NCBI GenBank assembly: GCA_036874045.1
Contig: CM072343.1
Span: forward strand, 6,034,001-6,098,000
Length of the DNA stretch: 64,000 nt
Reading direction: 5' to 3'
Source: Cymodocea nodosa
Lineage: Eukaryota; Streptophyta; Magnoliopsida; Alismatales; Cymodoceaceae
Positions 1 through 11,658 of this stretch are shown here, piece after piece (position 1 is the first letter of the stretch; every line of letters begins with the position of its first letter). A model generated the notes under the pieces. It searched no databases. It was given only the letters and a program-made list of their open reading frames with translations, and was not told the origin of the DNA. A program made the translations under genes and the position numbers.

Positions 1-460
1 ATTCCCTTCTTTAAGGTTTTGATACAGTAATGTTCGATATTCAATTCAAATAGAAAAACAAAGCTCTTATTCAAAACTAATTTTGAATTGTATAAAACCT
101 GATCTTTATGCACACAACTTCTTTCTTTCTCTTTGCTCAACTTCTGTATCTCTTCTTCTCCAATTGTTGAATTTCCAGACTTCTTGCCTTTGCAACTCCT
201 TTTTTGAAATTGCTTGAAATTTCGAACTTCTTCTAATGTTGGAGAACTTTTCAGAATATGAATATTCAAACTTAACTTTTTAGTTAGGGATCTGGATTGA
301 ATATTCAGACTTGGTTTTCAAGATTGGGATCCTCTGTTGTAATGTAGCTCGTACTCTCTATTTGTAGTCGAACTCTGTTGTCTTTCACGTTCAGCATGTT
401 CATCCACTTAATCCATAATCCACGTACTAATTTTCTCTTTAATCCAAATTACTTTCACTT
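1..460 (-). repeat. Inverted fragment of family-A copia LTR
   Basis: Read on the minus strand, this stretch matches the downstream half of the family-A LTR found in forward orientation at about 46650-47085 and, in part, at 31930-32260. It lies just upstream of the copia-1 primer binding site, where a forward LTR end is expected, so the 5' LTR region of copia-1 is rearranged. The left limit is outside the window. A short open frame on the + strand at 378-569 is an accident of this sequence. Confidence 0.8.
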
Positions 461-476
461 ATTACTTCCTACAAAC

Positions 477-488
477 TGGTATCAAAGC
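477..488 (+). other. First (duplicate) primer binding site, iMet-tRNA type
   Basis: TGGTATCAAAGC differs by one base from the iMet-tRNA-complementary site used by plant Ty1/copia elements. It follows an LTR-end-like CCTACAA. A second, exact site follows 64 bases later, so the LTR-end/PBS junction seems to be duplicated. Confidence 0.65.
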
Positions 489-540
489 TTCTATTTTTCA
501 CTTATTTTTTTTCTTCAGATTTACTACGCTCTCCTACAAC

Positions 541-552
541 TGGTATCAGAGC
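541..552 (+). other. Primer binding site of copia-1 (iMet-tRNA)
   Basis: TGGTATCAGAGC is the canonical plant Ty1/copia PBS. It is preceded by CTCCTACAAC, matching the LTR end CCTACA seen in the family-A copy at 47243. It marks the beginning of the internal region of copia-1. Confidence 0.9.
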
Positions 553-634
553 ATTATTATCATAATTAAGAGCTATTATTTCTCTATTTAGGAATCGATT
601 TTTCCTATCATTGTCTTAGGATTATCTATTTAAA

Positions 635-2653
635 ATGGATAATACTGAAATCTTAGTTATGACTGAAGGACAGACCACTAATCGTCCTCCTATGTTTGAA
701 GGTAGCAATTATGGCTACTGGAAATATAGGATGAAAGTATTCTTTCAATCAATCAATTTCAAATTATGGCATATAATTAGCAATCCTATAGTATTAGTTA
801 CGACTCCATATGATACTTGGACTTTTGATAAAAATGAGCGAATGACACTGAATGCTAAAGGTTTAAACATCTTGTTTTGTGCTTTATCTCATGATCAATT
901 TAATAAAGTTTCTTCATATCAAACTGCATATGAGATATGGCATGCATTAGAAGTTGCCAATGAAGGTACTAACTAGGTCAAGGAATCTAAGATTAATATG
1001 TTAGTACATAAATATGAGCTTTTTAAAATGCATGAAAATGAATGTATCTCTGACATGTTTTCCCATTTTCTTGAGATTGTAAATTCATTAAAATATTTAG
1101 GCAAGAAATTCGAGGAAAAAGACTTGGTAAGAAAGATCCTTAGATCTTTAACTAAAATTTGAGCTCAAAAGACAACATCTATTGTAGAGTCCAAAGATTT
1201 AAATACATATACTCTCGATGATCTCAAAGGAAATCTGATAGCCTATGAAGTACAACATTTAGATCCAAAAGGGAAAAATCCTAGAAGGGATCTGGCTTTT
1301 GAGGCTGATAAAGTCTTAGAAGTCACTAGTGATTCTAACGATGATTTACTGTTGTTGACTAGAAAATTTAGAAATCTATTGAAGAAACGTAAGAACTTCA
1401 GGTCAGCAAAGACATCTAGAGATATGAAGAAGAAGTCATTCATGAAAGACAAAATCATATGCTACAAGTGCAATAGACCGGGTTACTTTCAAATTGATTG
1501 TCTGCTCAACAAAGATAAGAAGAATTCGAGGAGGAATTTTAGGAGTAAGAAATTCAGAAAGACAAGGACACTTAAAGTGACATGGGATGACTCTTCAGCT
1601 TCACAAAGTGAAGAAACAAAGGATTCAACATCAGATAATGAATCCTCATCAACATCAGATTCAGAAGAAAATCTGGCAAACGTATGCTTCATGGCAAAAT
1701 CCAGTGAGGTATCCTTTGATCAAAATGCTAACTTTGATAGTTTTGATGGATTACTTGTTGAATACAATAGATTGGCTAGAAAATATAAGAAAGTAAAAAT
1801 AGAAGGAAAGAACACTAGGAAAATGCTAGATGAATCTGAAAATAAGGTTGATTTTCTGAACTCTACATTGAATAAATTTAAAGAAGAAAATCAAAGGCAT
1901 GCATAGGAAATTTAAAAGTTTACTGCAATAGAAAGAAAATTGCATGCTAATTGTAAAAATTTAATTACTGATAAGAAGAAAATGATCTGTGAAATTGAAA
2001 AACTAGAACTGGCTATTACTGATTTAAATTCAGAAATTGATACACTAAAGATTAAGATCTACGATCAAAATGCTATATTAAGTAAATGGAATAATAGTCA
2101 AACTATAACAAATGAACTTAGTAGTAAAATATCAAATATAGAAAAACATGGTATTGGTTTACATGATGCATCTTCTGAAAATTATATGTTGCATGATGGT
2201 ACTGCTAAAAATAATGTCTTTATTTCCAATACTAAGAATAGTAAAAGAAAAACTATTCCGTGTGTGATTAAAAAGGGAGATAAATATGTGCGAATTGATA
2301 AAATGCAGTATATAAATGATAGCACACGATGCAAGAATTTCAAAAGAAATCTTCAAAAGAATCAAGCTAAGACATTTGAGAATTTTAATATTCTTGATCA
2401 ATTTTCTTCATATTTAAAGAATATCGGATATTGGAATCAGAAATCAAATAATGTCAGAAATGAAAATTTCAACTCTGGTTTACATAAAGATAAATGTTTT
2501 GATAATTATAACACTAAGAGAAAGAAATGCAACAATAATTATCAGAAAATAGATAAGTTGAAGTTTAAAAATATTGAGAATTTTGATATGACTCTCTCTA
2601 AACTTCTTGGACCCACTCAAAAATGGGTTCCAAGAGATAAAATCTCTTTTTGA
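635..2653 (+). pseudogene. Copia-1 gag (broken)
   Basis: The nucleocapsid-type gag starts at ATG 635 and its first part closely parallels the gag of copia-2 at 51188. The frame is kept to 2653 but is cut by stops at 974-976 (TAG), about 1159 (TGA) and 1904-1906 (TAG). A CCHC zinc knuckle lies at 1460-1501, but its histidine position reads Tyr, so the metal site is probably lost. Lysine- and serine/glutamate-rich stretches follow, then a long, probably coiled-coil region. The end of the frame carries a GPTQKWVPR-type motif next to the protease, also present in copia-2. Pol follows in another frame. This is decayed beyond expression of a full Gag. Confidence 0.88.
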
Positions 2654-2655
2654 CT

Positions 2656-5387
2656 ATTTTGTAGGTACACAAATTAAAATGGATAATGGATAGTGGAGCA
2701 TCCAACCACATGATTGGAGATATATGATTACTTACAAAAATAAGAAAGACCAAGAACGGACAAGTTACCTTTGGAAATAAAAGCAAAAGAAATATCCTTG
2801 GGTCTAGCAAGGTTCAAGTAACTGAGAAATGCTTTATAAATGATGTCTTATTAGTGGAAAACTTAGGTTTTAATTTATTGAGTGTTCCTATTTTAATGAA
2901 GTTTTACAGAGTAATTTTTGAAAAAGATTCCTGTAAAATTATGGACATGTCTACAAACGAAATTTTATTCACTACATACAAGAAAGGATCCGTTTGTATT
3001 CTGAATTTGCCTTCTGATATTATTAAAGACAATGCTTGCTTAATTGCAAAATCAGATGAAGTTATTTTATGGCATAGAAGGCTAGGACACTCAAATTTAA
3101 AATTATTACGAAAGCTATCTAAAATGAATCTAGTTAGAGGTTTACCTAGTATTAAGTACTCGAAAGAGTTTATGTGTGATGTATGTCAACTAGGTAAATT
3201 ACATAAAACATCCTTTAAAAGTTTAAATGAAATAACAAGCAAAAGAGTATTAGAACTAGTGCATATGGATTTATTTGGAACTACTAGGACAACCAGTCTA
3301 GGAGGTAAACATTATGCTTTTGTACTAGTTGATGACTATTCTAGATTTACTTGGGTCTATTTTCTAGCTAATAAAACTGAAGTTTTTGAAATATTTAAGA
3401 TATTCTATAATAATGTTCAGAATGAGCAAAATGTTAGAAATCAAAAACTTAGGAGTGATCATGGTACAAAATTTGATAATGATCAAATGGACACCTTTTG
3501 TGAAGAATTAGGCATAGATCATAGGTACTCATTTCCAAGAGCTCCTTCACAAAATGAGATAGTAGAATGTAAAAACAGATCACTTTAGGAAATGTCTAGA
3601 ACCATGTTAAATGAGAATAAGTTACCCCTATTTCTCTAGGCAGAAGCAGTTCATACAGCATGCTATATTATAAATAGAGTACATCTAAGACCAATTTTAG
3701 ATAAAACTCCTTATGAGATATGGTATAAGAGGGTTTCCAAAATAAGTTATTTAAAACCCTTTGGCTGTAAGTGTTTTATTTTAAACACTAAGGAACAAAG
3801 AGACAAATTTAAAGCCAAATCAGATGAAGGTATTTTTGTTGGTTATTCCATTAGAAGTAAAGCATATAGAGTTTATAATAAATCAACAAAAACCATTGAG
3901 GAAGTCCTACATGTAAAATTTCATGAAAATTCTCATTTAGATGTTAGACATGCTCAAAACTTTGATTTAGAAATTCTCCCAGAAATGGTATCAAATGATG
4001 TTGACAGAGAAATTGAGAGATTATCTAACGGAATAAGAAATATAAACTTAAATGATGAAAATTTAGAAGAAAATAATGTCATACCTATAGAAAATATGGA
4101 ACAACATAGAAATTGGCATTATGCTTCATCACATCCTATCGATCAGATAATAGGCGATCCTAATCAAGGAGTTAGGACTAGGTCATCAGTAGTCAACATT
4201 TGTGGTGCTTTTTCATTTGTTTCTTTACTAGAACCTAAGAAAATTGAAGATGCCTTAGAAGATGAATTTTGGTATTTTGCTATGCAAGATGAGCTAAATC
4301 AATTTTTAAGAAATGAGGTATGGGATCTAGTTCCACCACCTGAAAATCAGTCTATAATTGGAACAAGGTGGGTATTTAGAAAGAAAGTAGATCAAGATGG
4401 ACATATAGTTAAAAATAAAGCTAGATTAGTTGCTCAAGGTTACAAGCAAGAGGAAGGAATTGACTATGATAAAACATTTGCTCCTGTTGCTAGACTAGAA
4501 TTAATACGAATTTTGTTAGCTTATGCTTGTTATATGGATTTCAAATTATATCAAATGGATGTTAAGACTGCTTTTTTAAATGGATATATAAAAGAAGAAG
4601 TGTATGTAAAACAACCTCCAAGTTTTGAAGATTCAAAACATCTTGAGTATGTTTATAAGCTTAAGAAGGCACTATATGGCCTTAAACAAGCTCCTACATC
4701 TTGGTATGAGAGATTATCTAAATTCCTTATAGAAAAAGGGTATTCTATGGGAAAGGCAGATCACACTCTTTTTATCAAGAAGATCGAAAAAGATATATTG
4801 GTAGTTCAAATCTATGTAGATGACATCATATTTGGAGCAACAAATGATAAATTAGTTGAGTCCTTTTCGAAAGACATGACTAATTAATTTGAAATGAGTA
4901 TGATGGGTGAACTATCATTTTTCCTAGGCTTACAAATTAAGCAATTAGATCAGGGTACTTTTATTTCACAAGAAAAATATACTCAAGATTTATTAAAGAG
5001 GTTTGGTTTAGACAACACTAAAACAAAGAATACACCAATGAGTACTATCACCAAGTTGGATAAAGATGACTCTAGAAAAATTGTAAATGTAAAACAATAT
5101 AGAAGTATGATTGGTTCATTACTTTATTTAACACCTAGCCGACCAGATATTATGTTTAGTGTGTGTACTTGTGCTAGATATCAATCTAATCCTAAGGAAT
5201 CACACCTACTTGCTGTTAAACGAATTTTTAAATATCTATTAGGAACCATCAATTTCAGATTGTTTTACTTTAAACACAGTTCTTTAAACTTAGTAGGTTA
5301 TAGTGATGCTGATTTTGTAGGATGTATGTCTGAAAGAAAAAGCATTAGTGGCACTTGTCAATTATTAGGAAATTCTTTAGTGTCATG
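2656..5387 (+). pseudogene. Copia-1 pol: protease, integrase, reverse transcriptase, start of RNase H
   Basis: This frame differs from gag and runs from the protease to the start of RNase H. The aspartic protease active site Asp-Ser-Gly-Ala is intact at 2689-2700. The GAG-pre-integrase HHCC zinc site spans about 3064-3204 (WHRRLGH, then CDVCQLGK). The integrase core follows (MDLFGTTRT, LRSDHGT), and its last catalytic region reads IVECKNRSL. Stops occur at 3586-3588 and 3637-3639. RT begins near 4190, with [19 protein letters not shown] and the YVDD catalytic motif at 4813-4824. A further TAA lies at 4885-4887. The RNase H domain is cut at 5387 by the solo LTR and resumes at 7131. The family order PR-INT-RT-RH identifies Ty1/copia. 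Confidence 0.92.
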
Positions 5388-7130
5388 TGTAGGATCGTAT
5401 GGCTACACAAGAGGGGGGGTGAATTGTGTATTTTTAATATTTTCTGAAATATAATTGAAACCTTAAAAATCAAAAACAAGTCGAGACATTGTTTTCATAA
5501 AATCATTTTTATTCAAGGTTTCAATTACAATATACAATTCAATTCTCCTTAGAAATTGTAGATGCAATTATAACTCGATACCATGTATCATCTAAACAAT
5601 TTCATAACTACAAATAGAGAAAACTAATTTGCGGAATTTAAAACATTTCTCCCTATTTGAGATCTTTCTTCTTATTCTTTTTCTTCTTTAGCAATTCTTC
5701 AGTGACGAATATCTTATCTTTCTTTGCTTCACCGAATTTGCTTTCTTTTGATACTTTAAATCTTCAGTGACATAAATAATACATTGTTCTGCTTCACTGA
5801 ATTTTCTTCCACCTGAGAGATTTTCCCCGAAGAGGTGTTTTTGATCCTTGAAAAAGATTTTTCTTTTGGTGTGCAGGGATAGTTTGATCCTTGAAAAGAT
5901 TTTTCTTTTTGTGTGCAAGGATAATTTGATCAACGAGAATTCTATACCTTTTATACTGTATGTTAACTTCATGCATATCCTCCACGTTTAATCACTACCA
6001 GTTTTCCACTTCTTCACGTTTTTGCTTTTTCCTTCATCGAAACACACACATTTTGACCCACGTTTACATTTCGAATTTTCTTTAATCATCAGTCCTCAAT
6101 CTCTGAAAAATTTCCTGCAAAATAAACTTTCTCGTCTAAAGAATTTTCCATCAAGTGTAATAATAAGTTGTTACTTTAATGTTAACTAAACAAGTATATA
6201 TAACTTAACGTTTCTAACTTAACGAGTTCCTCATGTGCCATTTCATGTGACAATTATTGTAGCTAACTCAACAAACTAAGTCTGTGGTGTTATGCTAACT
6301 CAACGAACTAGCTTAACCTTTCTTTCGGAAGGTTAAATGATAACTCACCGAAAATAGTTTAAGTTTCGGATAGTTACGGTTGTAAGTCACTGAAAAACTC
6401 TTTATACCATAAAACTAGTGAGACACGTGTCAAGACCTGAAAACATGACTTAAGTTAACTTTCGGATAGTTACGACTGTAAGTCTTCGAAAAAACTTTAA
6501 CTCACTGATTCAGTAATAAACAAATGTTTTTATAATAAGAGTTTTACCACGTGCAAAAATAACAACTTAAGTTTATAACGCTAACCTAACGCGTTGTCTT
6601 AGTGTTCAATATAGCAACTCAACGCGTTTAGTTATGTTAACTTAACGAGTTAAACATGTGCACCTCACGCGAGACAATACAACATTCGTAACTTATAATT
6701 TCACCACGTGTATAACACTAACTTAACGAGTTCGTCTCTTCTTTTACTCACTAACTTAACGAGTTATCATGTGACCTATTTTAACCTTTAAGCCTCTAAC
6801 ATAACAAGTTCTCACGTGACCTCTATACAAGCAAAACTCTAACTTGACGAGTTGTCTAAGCGTGTACTATTCATGATATAGAAGATATAACTTTAAAACA
6901 TATCATGCTTTTCAATAAAAACACACGTTAACTTAACGTTTAGTTAAATGAGAAATTAATGCAACGAAATGACTAGTTATTAACTTCAAATCCAATACAG
7001 ACAAGTATTTATGCCAGTAAGCTTTTTCTATATTAATTGATGATTTTTATTTCTTTTCACAAGCAATAGTAATTGAGCAAATATAATTATTTTTCATTCA
7101 GCACACATCATCAAAACAAAATACTCAACA
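5388..7130 (-). mobile_element. Solo LTR of copia family C with TSD
   Basis: On the minus strand this 1743 bp sequence starts TGTTGAGTAT and ends CGATCCTACA, like the LTRs of copia-2 (49410-50988, 60770-62327). The 5-bp target duplication TCATG flanks it at 5383-5387 and 7131-7135. There is no internal region, so it is a solo LTR left by LTR-LTR recombination. On the element's sense strand it contains a TATAAAAGG box near 5950, a short tandem repeat around 5860-5930, several CACGTG (G-box) motifs, and many degenerate copies of GTTGAGTTA and TAACTTAACG. Short open frames inside it are not convincing genes. Confidence 0.95.
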
Positions 7131-7512
7131 TCATGGTTTAGCAAAAAGCAAAATTGGGTAGCATTATCTACAACTGAAGTTGGATATATAGCTGCCGCAC
7201 TTTGCTGTGTTCAAATCCTGAGGATCAGACAAACTTTAAAAGATTTTAATTTAGACTATGAACCAACTAAGATTTTCTATGATAGTAGTTCTACAATAAG
7301 TTTATCTAAAAATCCTGTCTTACATTCACAAGCAAAACATGTAGAAGTTCGACATCATTTTCTAAGGGATAATGTTATAAAAGGAAAAATAGTATTAAAT
7401 TTTGTTCCTACCACAGAACAATTAGCAGATCTATTTATAAAACCCTTAGATGAAAATACTTTTTCAAAATTACGATTAGAACTTGGTATCTGTAGGTTAT
7501 CTGATATTTAAA
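7131..7512 (+). pseudogene. Copia-1 RNase H, distal part
   Basis: This continues the frame broken at 5387. WFSKKQNWVALSTTE gives the catalytic glutamate region, followed by the YDSSS block, the KHVEVRHHFLRD block and the usual end KPLDENTF, with TAA at 7510-7512. It contains no internal stop. The Asp-Asn dipeptide usual in this family reads Asp-Ser. It belongs to copia-1 pol and is not a separate gene. Confidence 0.9.
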
Positions 7513-8149
7513 TGGTCCTGTTCATTGTTTTTTGGTTTGTTATAAAGGTAGTTTTAGAATTTAATGTCTTTATTAAAAAATAAATAAATAAATAAAACAA
7601 AATATCTATTTTCGAATTACAGTTTTTTGGTAGTTAAGAATTTATGAAATTCTGATTTTTATTGAAGTCAATTTATTTAAGAAAAATTGAGAAAAGATTA
7701 CTTAAGGAAAGTTAAATTGATTCAATGTGAGTGCCAATTATATTTTTGTTACTTATGTATATGCTATTATAGAGATTTTAATAGGAAAATACATAGAAAG
7801 TATGTACTTTTTATTAAAGGAAAGTTATTAACATTCTATTAGAAAAATTAAGTCTTGCGGTTGCCTCTAATTTAATTTACTGTCTTGTTTTATTTTATTT
7901 TGTTTTTGTTTGCAATTACTTGAGTAATTAAGTCCATTGGGGGATCTTAAACCCTAGTCACTTAAACCAACTGGTTTGAGATGTGTTGACTGAAAACTCA
8001 TTTTGCAAGTAATTTAGATTACAGTTAATTAAAAAATAAATAAAAATAAAAATTACTTGTTCTCACTTGTCATTGAGTAACTGGTTATCTTTCCCCTAAG
8101 CAAGGGATTGTGATCACGTAAAAAGATGATATTATGGGAGGTAATACAT

Positions 8150-8181
<32 letters not shown>

Positions 8182-9647
8182 TATATAATAAAAAAAGGGG
8201 CAATGTACTCAAGCTTAATTTCTTTTTCACGGTGTTATAACAATCCTACCATAATCTATGCATATAATCTTTGTTATTTTTTTTTGTTATTATCTACTCT
8301 TTACACATAATGTACGATATTTATTGTCTTAAGTTCATGTACTCATTATTGAATTCTTTTAAGTTCTTGAAGGTATATCTTTATGAATTATCTTTTGTAA
8401 GCTGAATAAGATAAAAGCTAGAAAGTCTAAATTGTTAAATCTACTACTTTCTGTATTTAATTTATATTTAAAAAAAAAAAATAGAGAGACTCAAATCTAT
8501 TTAAGGCTTAGCATCCTTTTTAAGTAAGCTATTTGACCTTTTAAAGCCAAATCTACTTAGGGCTTGGCAACCCAGATTAAGTACACCATAGATTCTTTAC
8601 ACTACATTTATACAGGGGGAGCAATTTCTCATATAATAATTCAACTCTTATGAACTATTATATGTTTTCATGAAAGAATCTGCATAATTTTAGGAAATAC
8701 ACTTTAATTAAGTACATTTCTAAATTGTCCGTGACTTGCAGGTTTTTTAATTCTTAAGTATCCAAATTTTCTATTATTTCAACAAGTTATATTGCAAGTA
8801 TCGGACAGTTGTGTTTTAAAACGTTCAATAGACTATTTTATTATTTCCTGAAGTGCACGTGTCGAAACCATAATGTATGACTTAAGTGGATTTTTGGTAA
8901 GTTATCTGTAACTCTTCGAAATGCATTTAGGCACCGGAAAGTTAGATTTGTAACTGTTCGAAACATCTCTTTATTATAAAACTGCTTAAGTACACGTGTC
9001 GTGATCTAGAAGATTGACTTAAGTTATCTTTCAGAAGGTTATCTATAACTCTTCTAAATGCACTTGAGCATTGGATAGTTAGGTTTATAAGTCTCTGAAA
9101 CTTTCTAAACACCTTAAGTTCAAATTGTGCATGTGTTGAATTTCACTGCTTTATAATGTCTCAGTTGAAACTCGAATAGTTATGTTTAACTCTTCAACTT
9201 TCACACCTATCCATTCGAGAAACTCGAATAGTTATTTTAATATTATTATTTTTTTTTTAAAGACTTAAACTCTGACAATAACTATTCATGTTTATCATAT
9301 AGTTATGTGCTTTACTGCTCACAAAACTCGAATAGTTATCATAAGTCTTCGAGTTTTCTCACTTTTCACTTAGCCAAAAGTTATTTTCTTTGCACGAATA
9401 GTTATGCTAAGTATTCTACTTTTGTCGATTGTAAAACTCGTACAGTTATTGTAAGCACTCAAGTTATTTATCAGTAACAGATCTTATATTTATGATTTCA
9501 ATGATTGAATCTGTTTATTCGTTTATAAACTCAAAGAGTTATAAATGTTTTACTAACAACCTTTCGTGTTTCTACCTTGGTAAAACCCTAGTTTCGTAAT
9601 CTTCACTTCCACTAAGTTCTATAATGCATAACGAAGCTTAATCGACA
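7513..9647 (+). other. Copia-1 spacer between pol and third ORF
   Basis: No gene is visible. There is an AT dinucleotide run at about 8150-8177 and a purine tract CAGGGGGAGC near 8613-8622. From about 8600 to 8830 the sequence resembles the purine tract plus the first 250 bases of the Athila-type LTR of gypsy-1 read in its own sense (GAATCTGC-ATAATTTT, then TTGCAGG, then TTCTTAAGTAT). From 8780 to 9600 there are many repeats of CGAATAGTTAT and GGATAGTTA, with CACGTG at 8856-8861 and in a similar place near 8993. Confidence 0.7.
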
Positions 9648-11658
9648 ATGTCAGGACGTGGAAGAGGACGTGGTAGAATGACAAAAGTGTAGAATAGAGA
9701 GCTGGAACTTCAAAAAATGTATAATGAAATCAATGACATCTATTCAAGGTACACTTTTACAAATGAAATACTGTATGAAATTAGAAAAGTAGTTCAAGAT
9801 GAGAAAAATTTCTATTGGAAGTTTATTCGCAATTATGCTGAAACACAGTTTAGACTAAAACAGATTGAACTTTCCACATTACAACTATGGAAACGAACTT
9901 TACAACCTAACCCTACGGTTGTTACAAGTTCTAGACAGATACTTGAAAAATCAATACAGTCTATTACTTATTATGGAAAGAAATGGGGACCAATGATAAA
10001 AAATGCAAATAGGGAATTAGAAACATTGTATTCCCAACATTATTTTCCCTCGGCTATTTTAGATGACATTCAACAGTATATAAATGAATAGAAAACTGAC
10101 ATTAGCAAAATGAGCCTTCGAAGTGAAGGACAGAGAGTTTAACTAAAAATGGCAGAGGTGGAGAGCTTAAAACTCTATATTCCATTATTACCACCTAGGC
10201 ATCCTGGTGAAGGACCATTAAGACCCTAGGTGCCTTTAACAAGAGAAATTAAGACAATTTTAGAACCTCCTAAACAACCTGAAACACTGTAGACATATAG
10301 TTGGAAAAAGAAAAAGACAATTGAATATTTTGGACTAACTATAGGTGTACAAGGAATATTGCAGCAAAAAGAAGAATCAGTGAAAAATGGAAAACTATGC
10401 TCCATTGCAAAAGCTGGATAGACATTTTTGTTAGGAATCCTAGTAGATGCGACAAATATTGGCTTACAAGCATATACTCTAAGGTATTGTGTCACATTAG
10501 TGCATAATGTATCTTTTCATACAATAGACAGTTTTTTACACAATGCTGCAAGCACACATTCTTTTCCTACGAAAAGAGAGAATGTAGGAAATTTTGATGA
10601 TAGATATACAGATGATATCCAAATTGATGATATTTTTGATGACATAGACACTGAGTCTATGAATTTTGAAGATATTTCATCTGAAGAGAAATGTATAGAT
10701 ATTCTTCCTCTTACTATATCTCGAACAGAGACTTTTGAATTTTGGTACAGGTACTTATACTACAGGTTATATATATGATTATGTCTGTTACAGTATATAG
10801 TATACTTGTTGGTAAATGTATATAATCAACAACATACACAGTTACAAATAGAATATGCTACTACCAATGTCTCACATATACAAATTTCAGAAATACAAGA
10901 TGATTCTATTCCACAGACAGATATAGAACATTCTTTCATACAGAGACAGTTGTTGTATAGATCAATTATAGACATACATGTTGCTGATAGACAGATTGAT
11001 ACAGATACTATTGCTACTGAAATGTTTCCAGAAGAACAAACAGAAGAATTTCAGCAAATTATTGATACGACAATAACAGATATTTCAGACATTTATACTA
11101 ATTTTGATGGAAATAACACGAGTTCTGAAAGATCTGAAAATATAGATGCTATTGATAATATTGAAACAAGTCCCAGATCAGAACATCATGACAGGAAAAT
11201 ACTTAATCTTAAACAGAGTTTAGATGAAAATACATTATTATGGTTTAGAAATAGTTCTTGTTATGACAAATTTCAAACATATAAAACTTTTACAATTTTA
11301 TATTCAAGACCAGTTAAGTTAGAAGGGATGGCACATATACGAGAACTATTTGAATTTCAAGGCTTGTTGACTCTACTTCCACAACAGCCATGCCATCTTG
11401 CAATACCCGAACTTATCAATTGCTTTTACTCAAAGTTAACAGTGGAAGAAGGTATTCATGTTTCTAATATACAAGAAAATGATATATATTTAACTCCAGA
11501 TTTACTTCATCAGGTACTTGGTCTGAAAAATGAAGGAGTTAAATTATCAGAAAGAAAACAGGTTTATCGATTGGGATGAGACATTACAAGTTTAGCCAAA
11601 GATCCAACTGCCAATAAACCATTAACATTACTAAATGACTTAAATGGTCAAGCACGTT
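9648..11658 (+). pseudogene. Copia-1 third ORF, proximal part (plant transposon protein family)
   Basis: The frame opens at ATG 9648 with an Arg-Gly-rich start (MSGRGRGRGR). It then has helical, Lys/Glu-rich sequence, a long acidic linker, and a conserved domain from about 11210 containing ILYSRPVKLEGM, LFEFQGLL and LGLKNEGV. The frame is constant, but stops lie at about 9690, 10089, near 10145-10425, and at 11577-11579. The frame is cut at 11658 by gypsy-1 and resumes at 30434. The same domain occurs in copia-2 (58939-60060) and, with lower similarity, in the Athila-type elements. It resembles the Pfam 'putative plant transposon protein' domain (PF20167) by overall pattern; that name comes from memory and is inference. 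No membrane segment is visible, so an envelope role is not supported. Confidence 0.75.
11654..11658. repeat. Target-site duplication of gypsy-1 (left)
   Basis: ACGTT here is repeated at 30429-30433, directly flanking the TG...CA ends of the 18.8 kb element. The copia-1 third ORF reads through in frame when one copy is removed. Confidence 0.93.
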
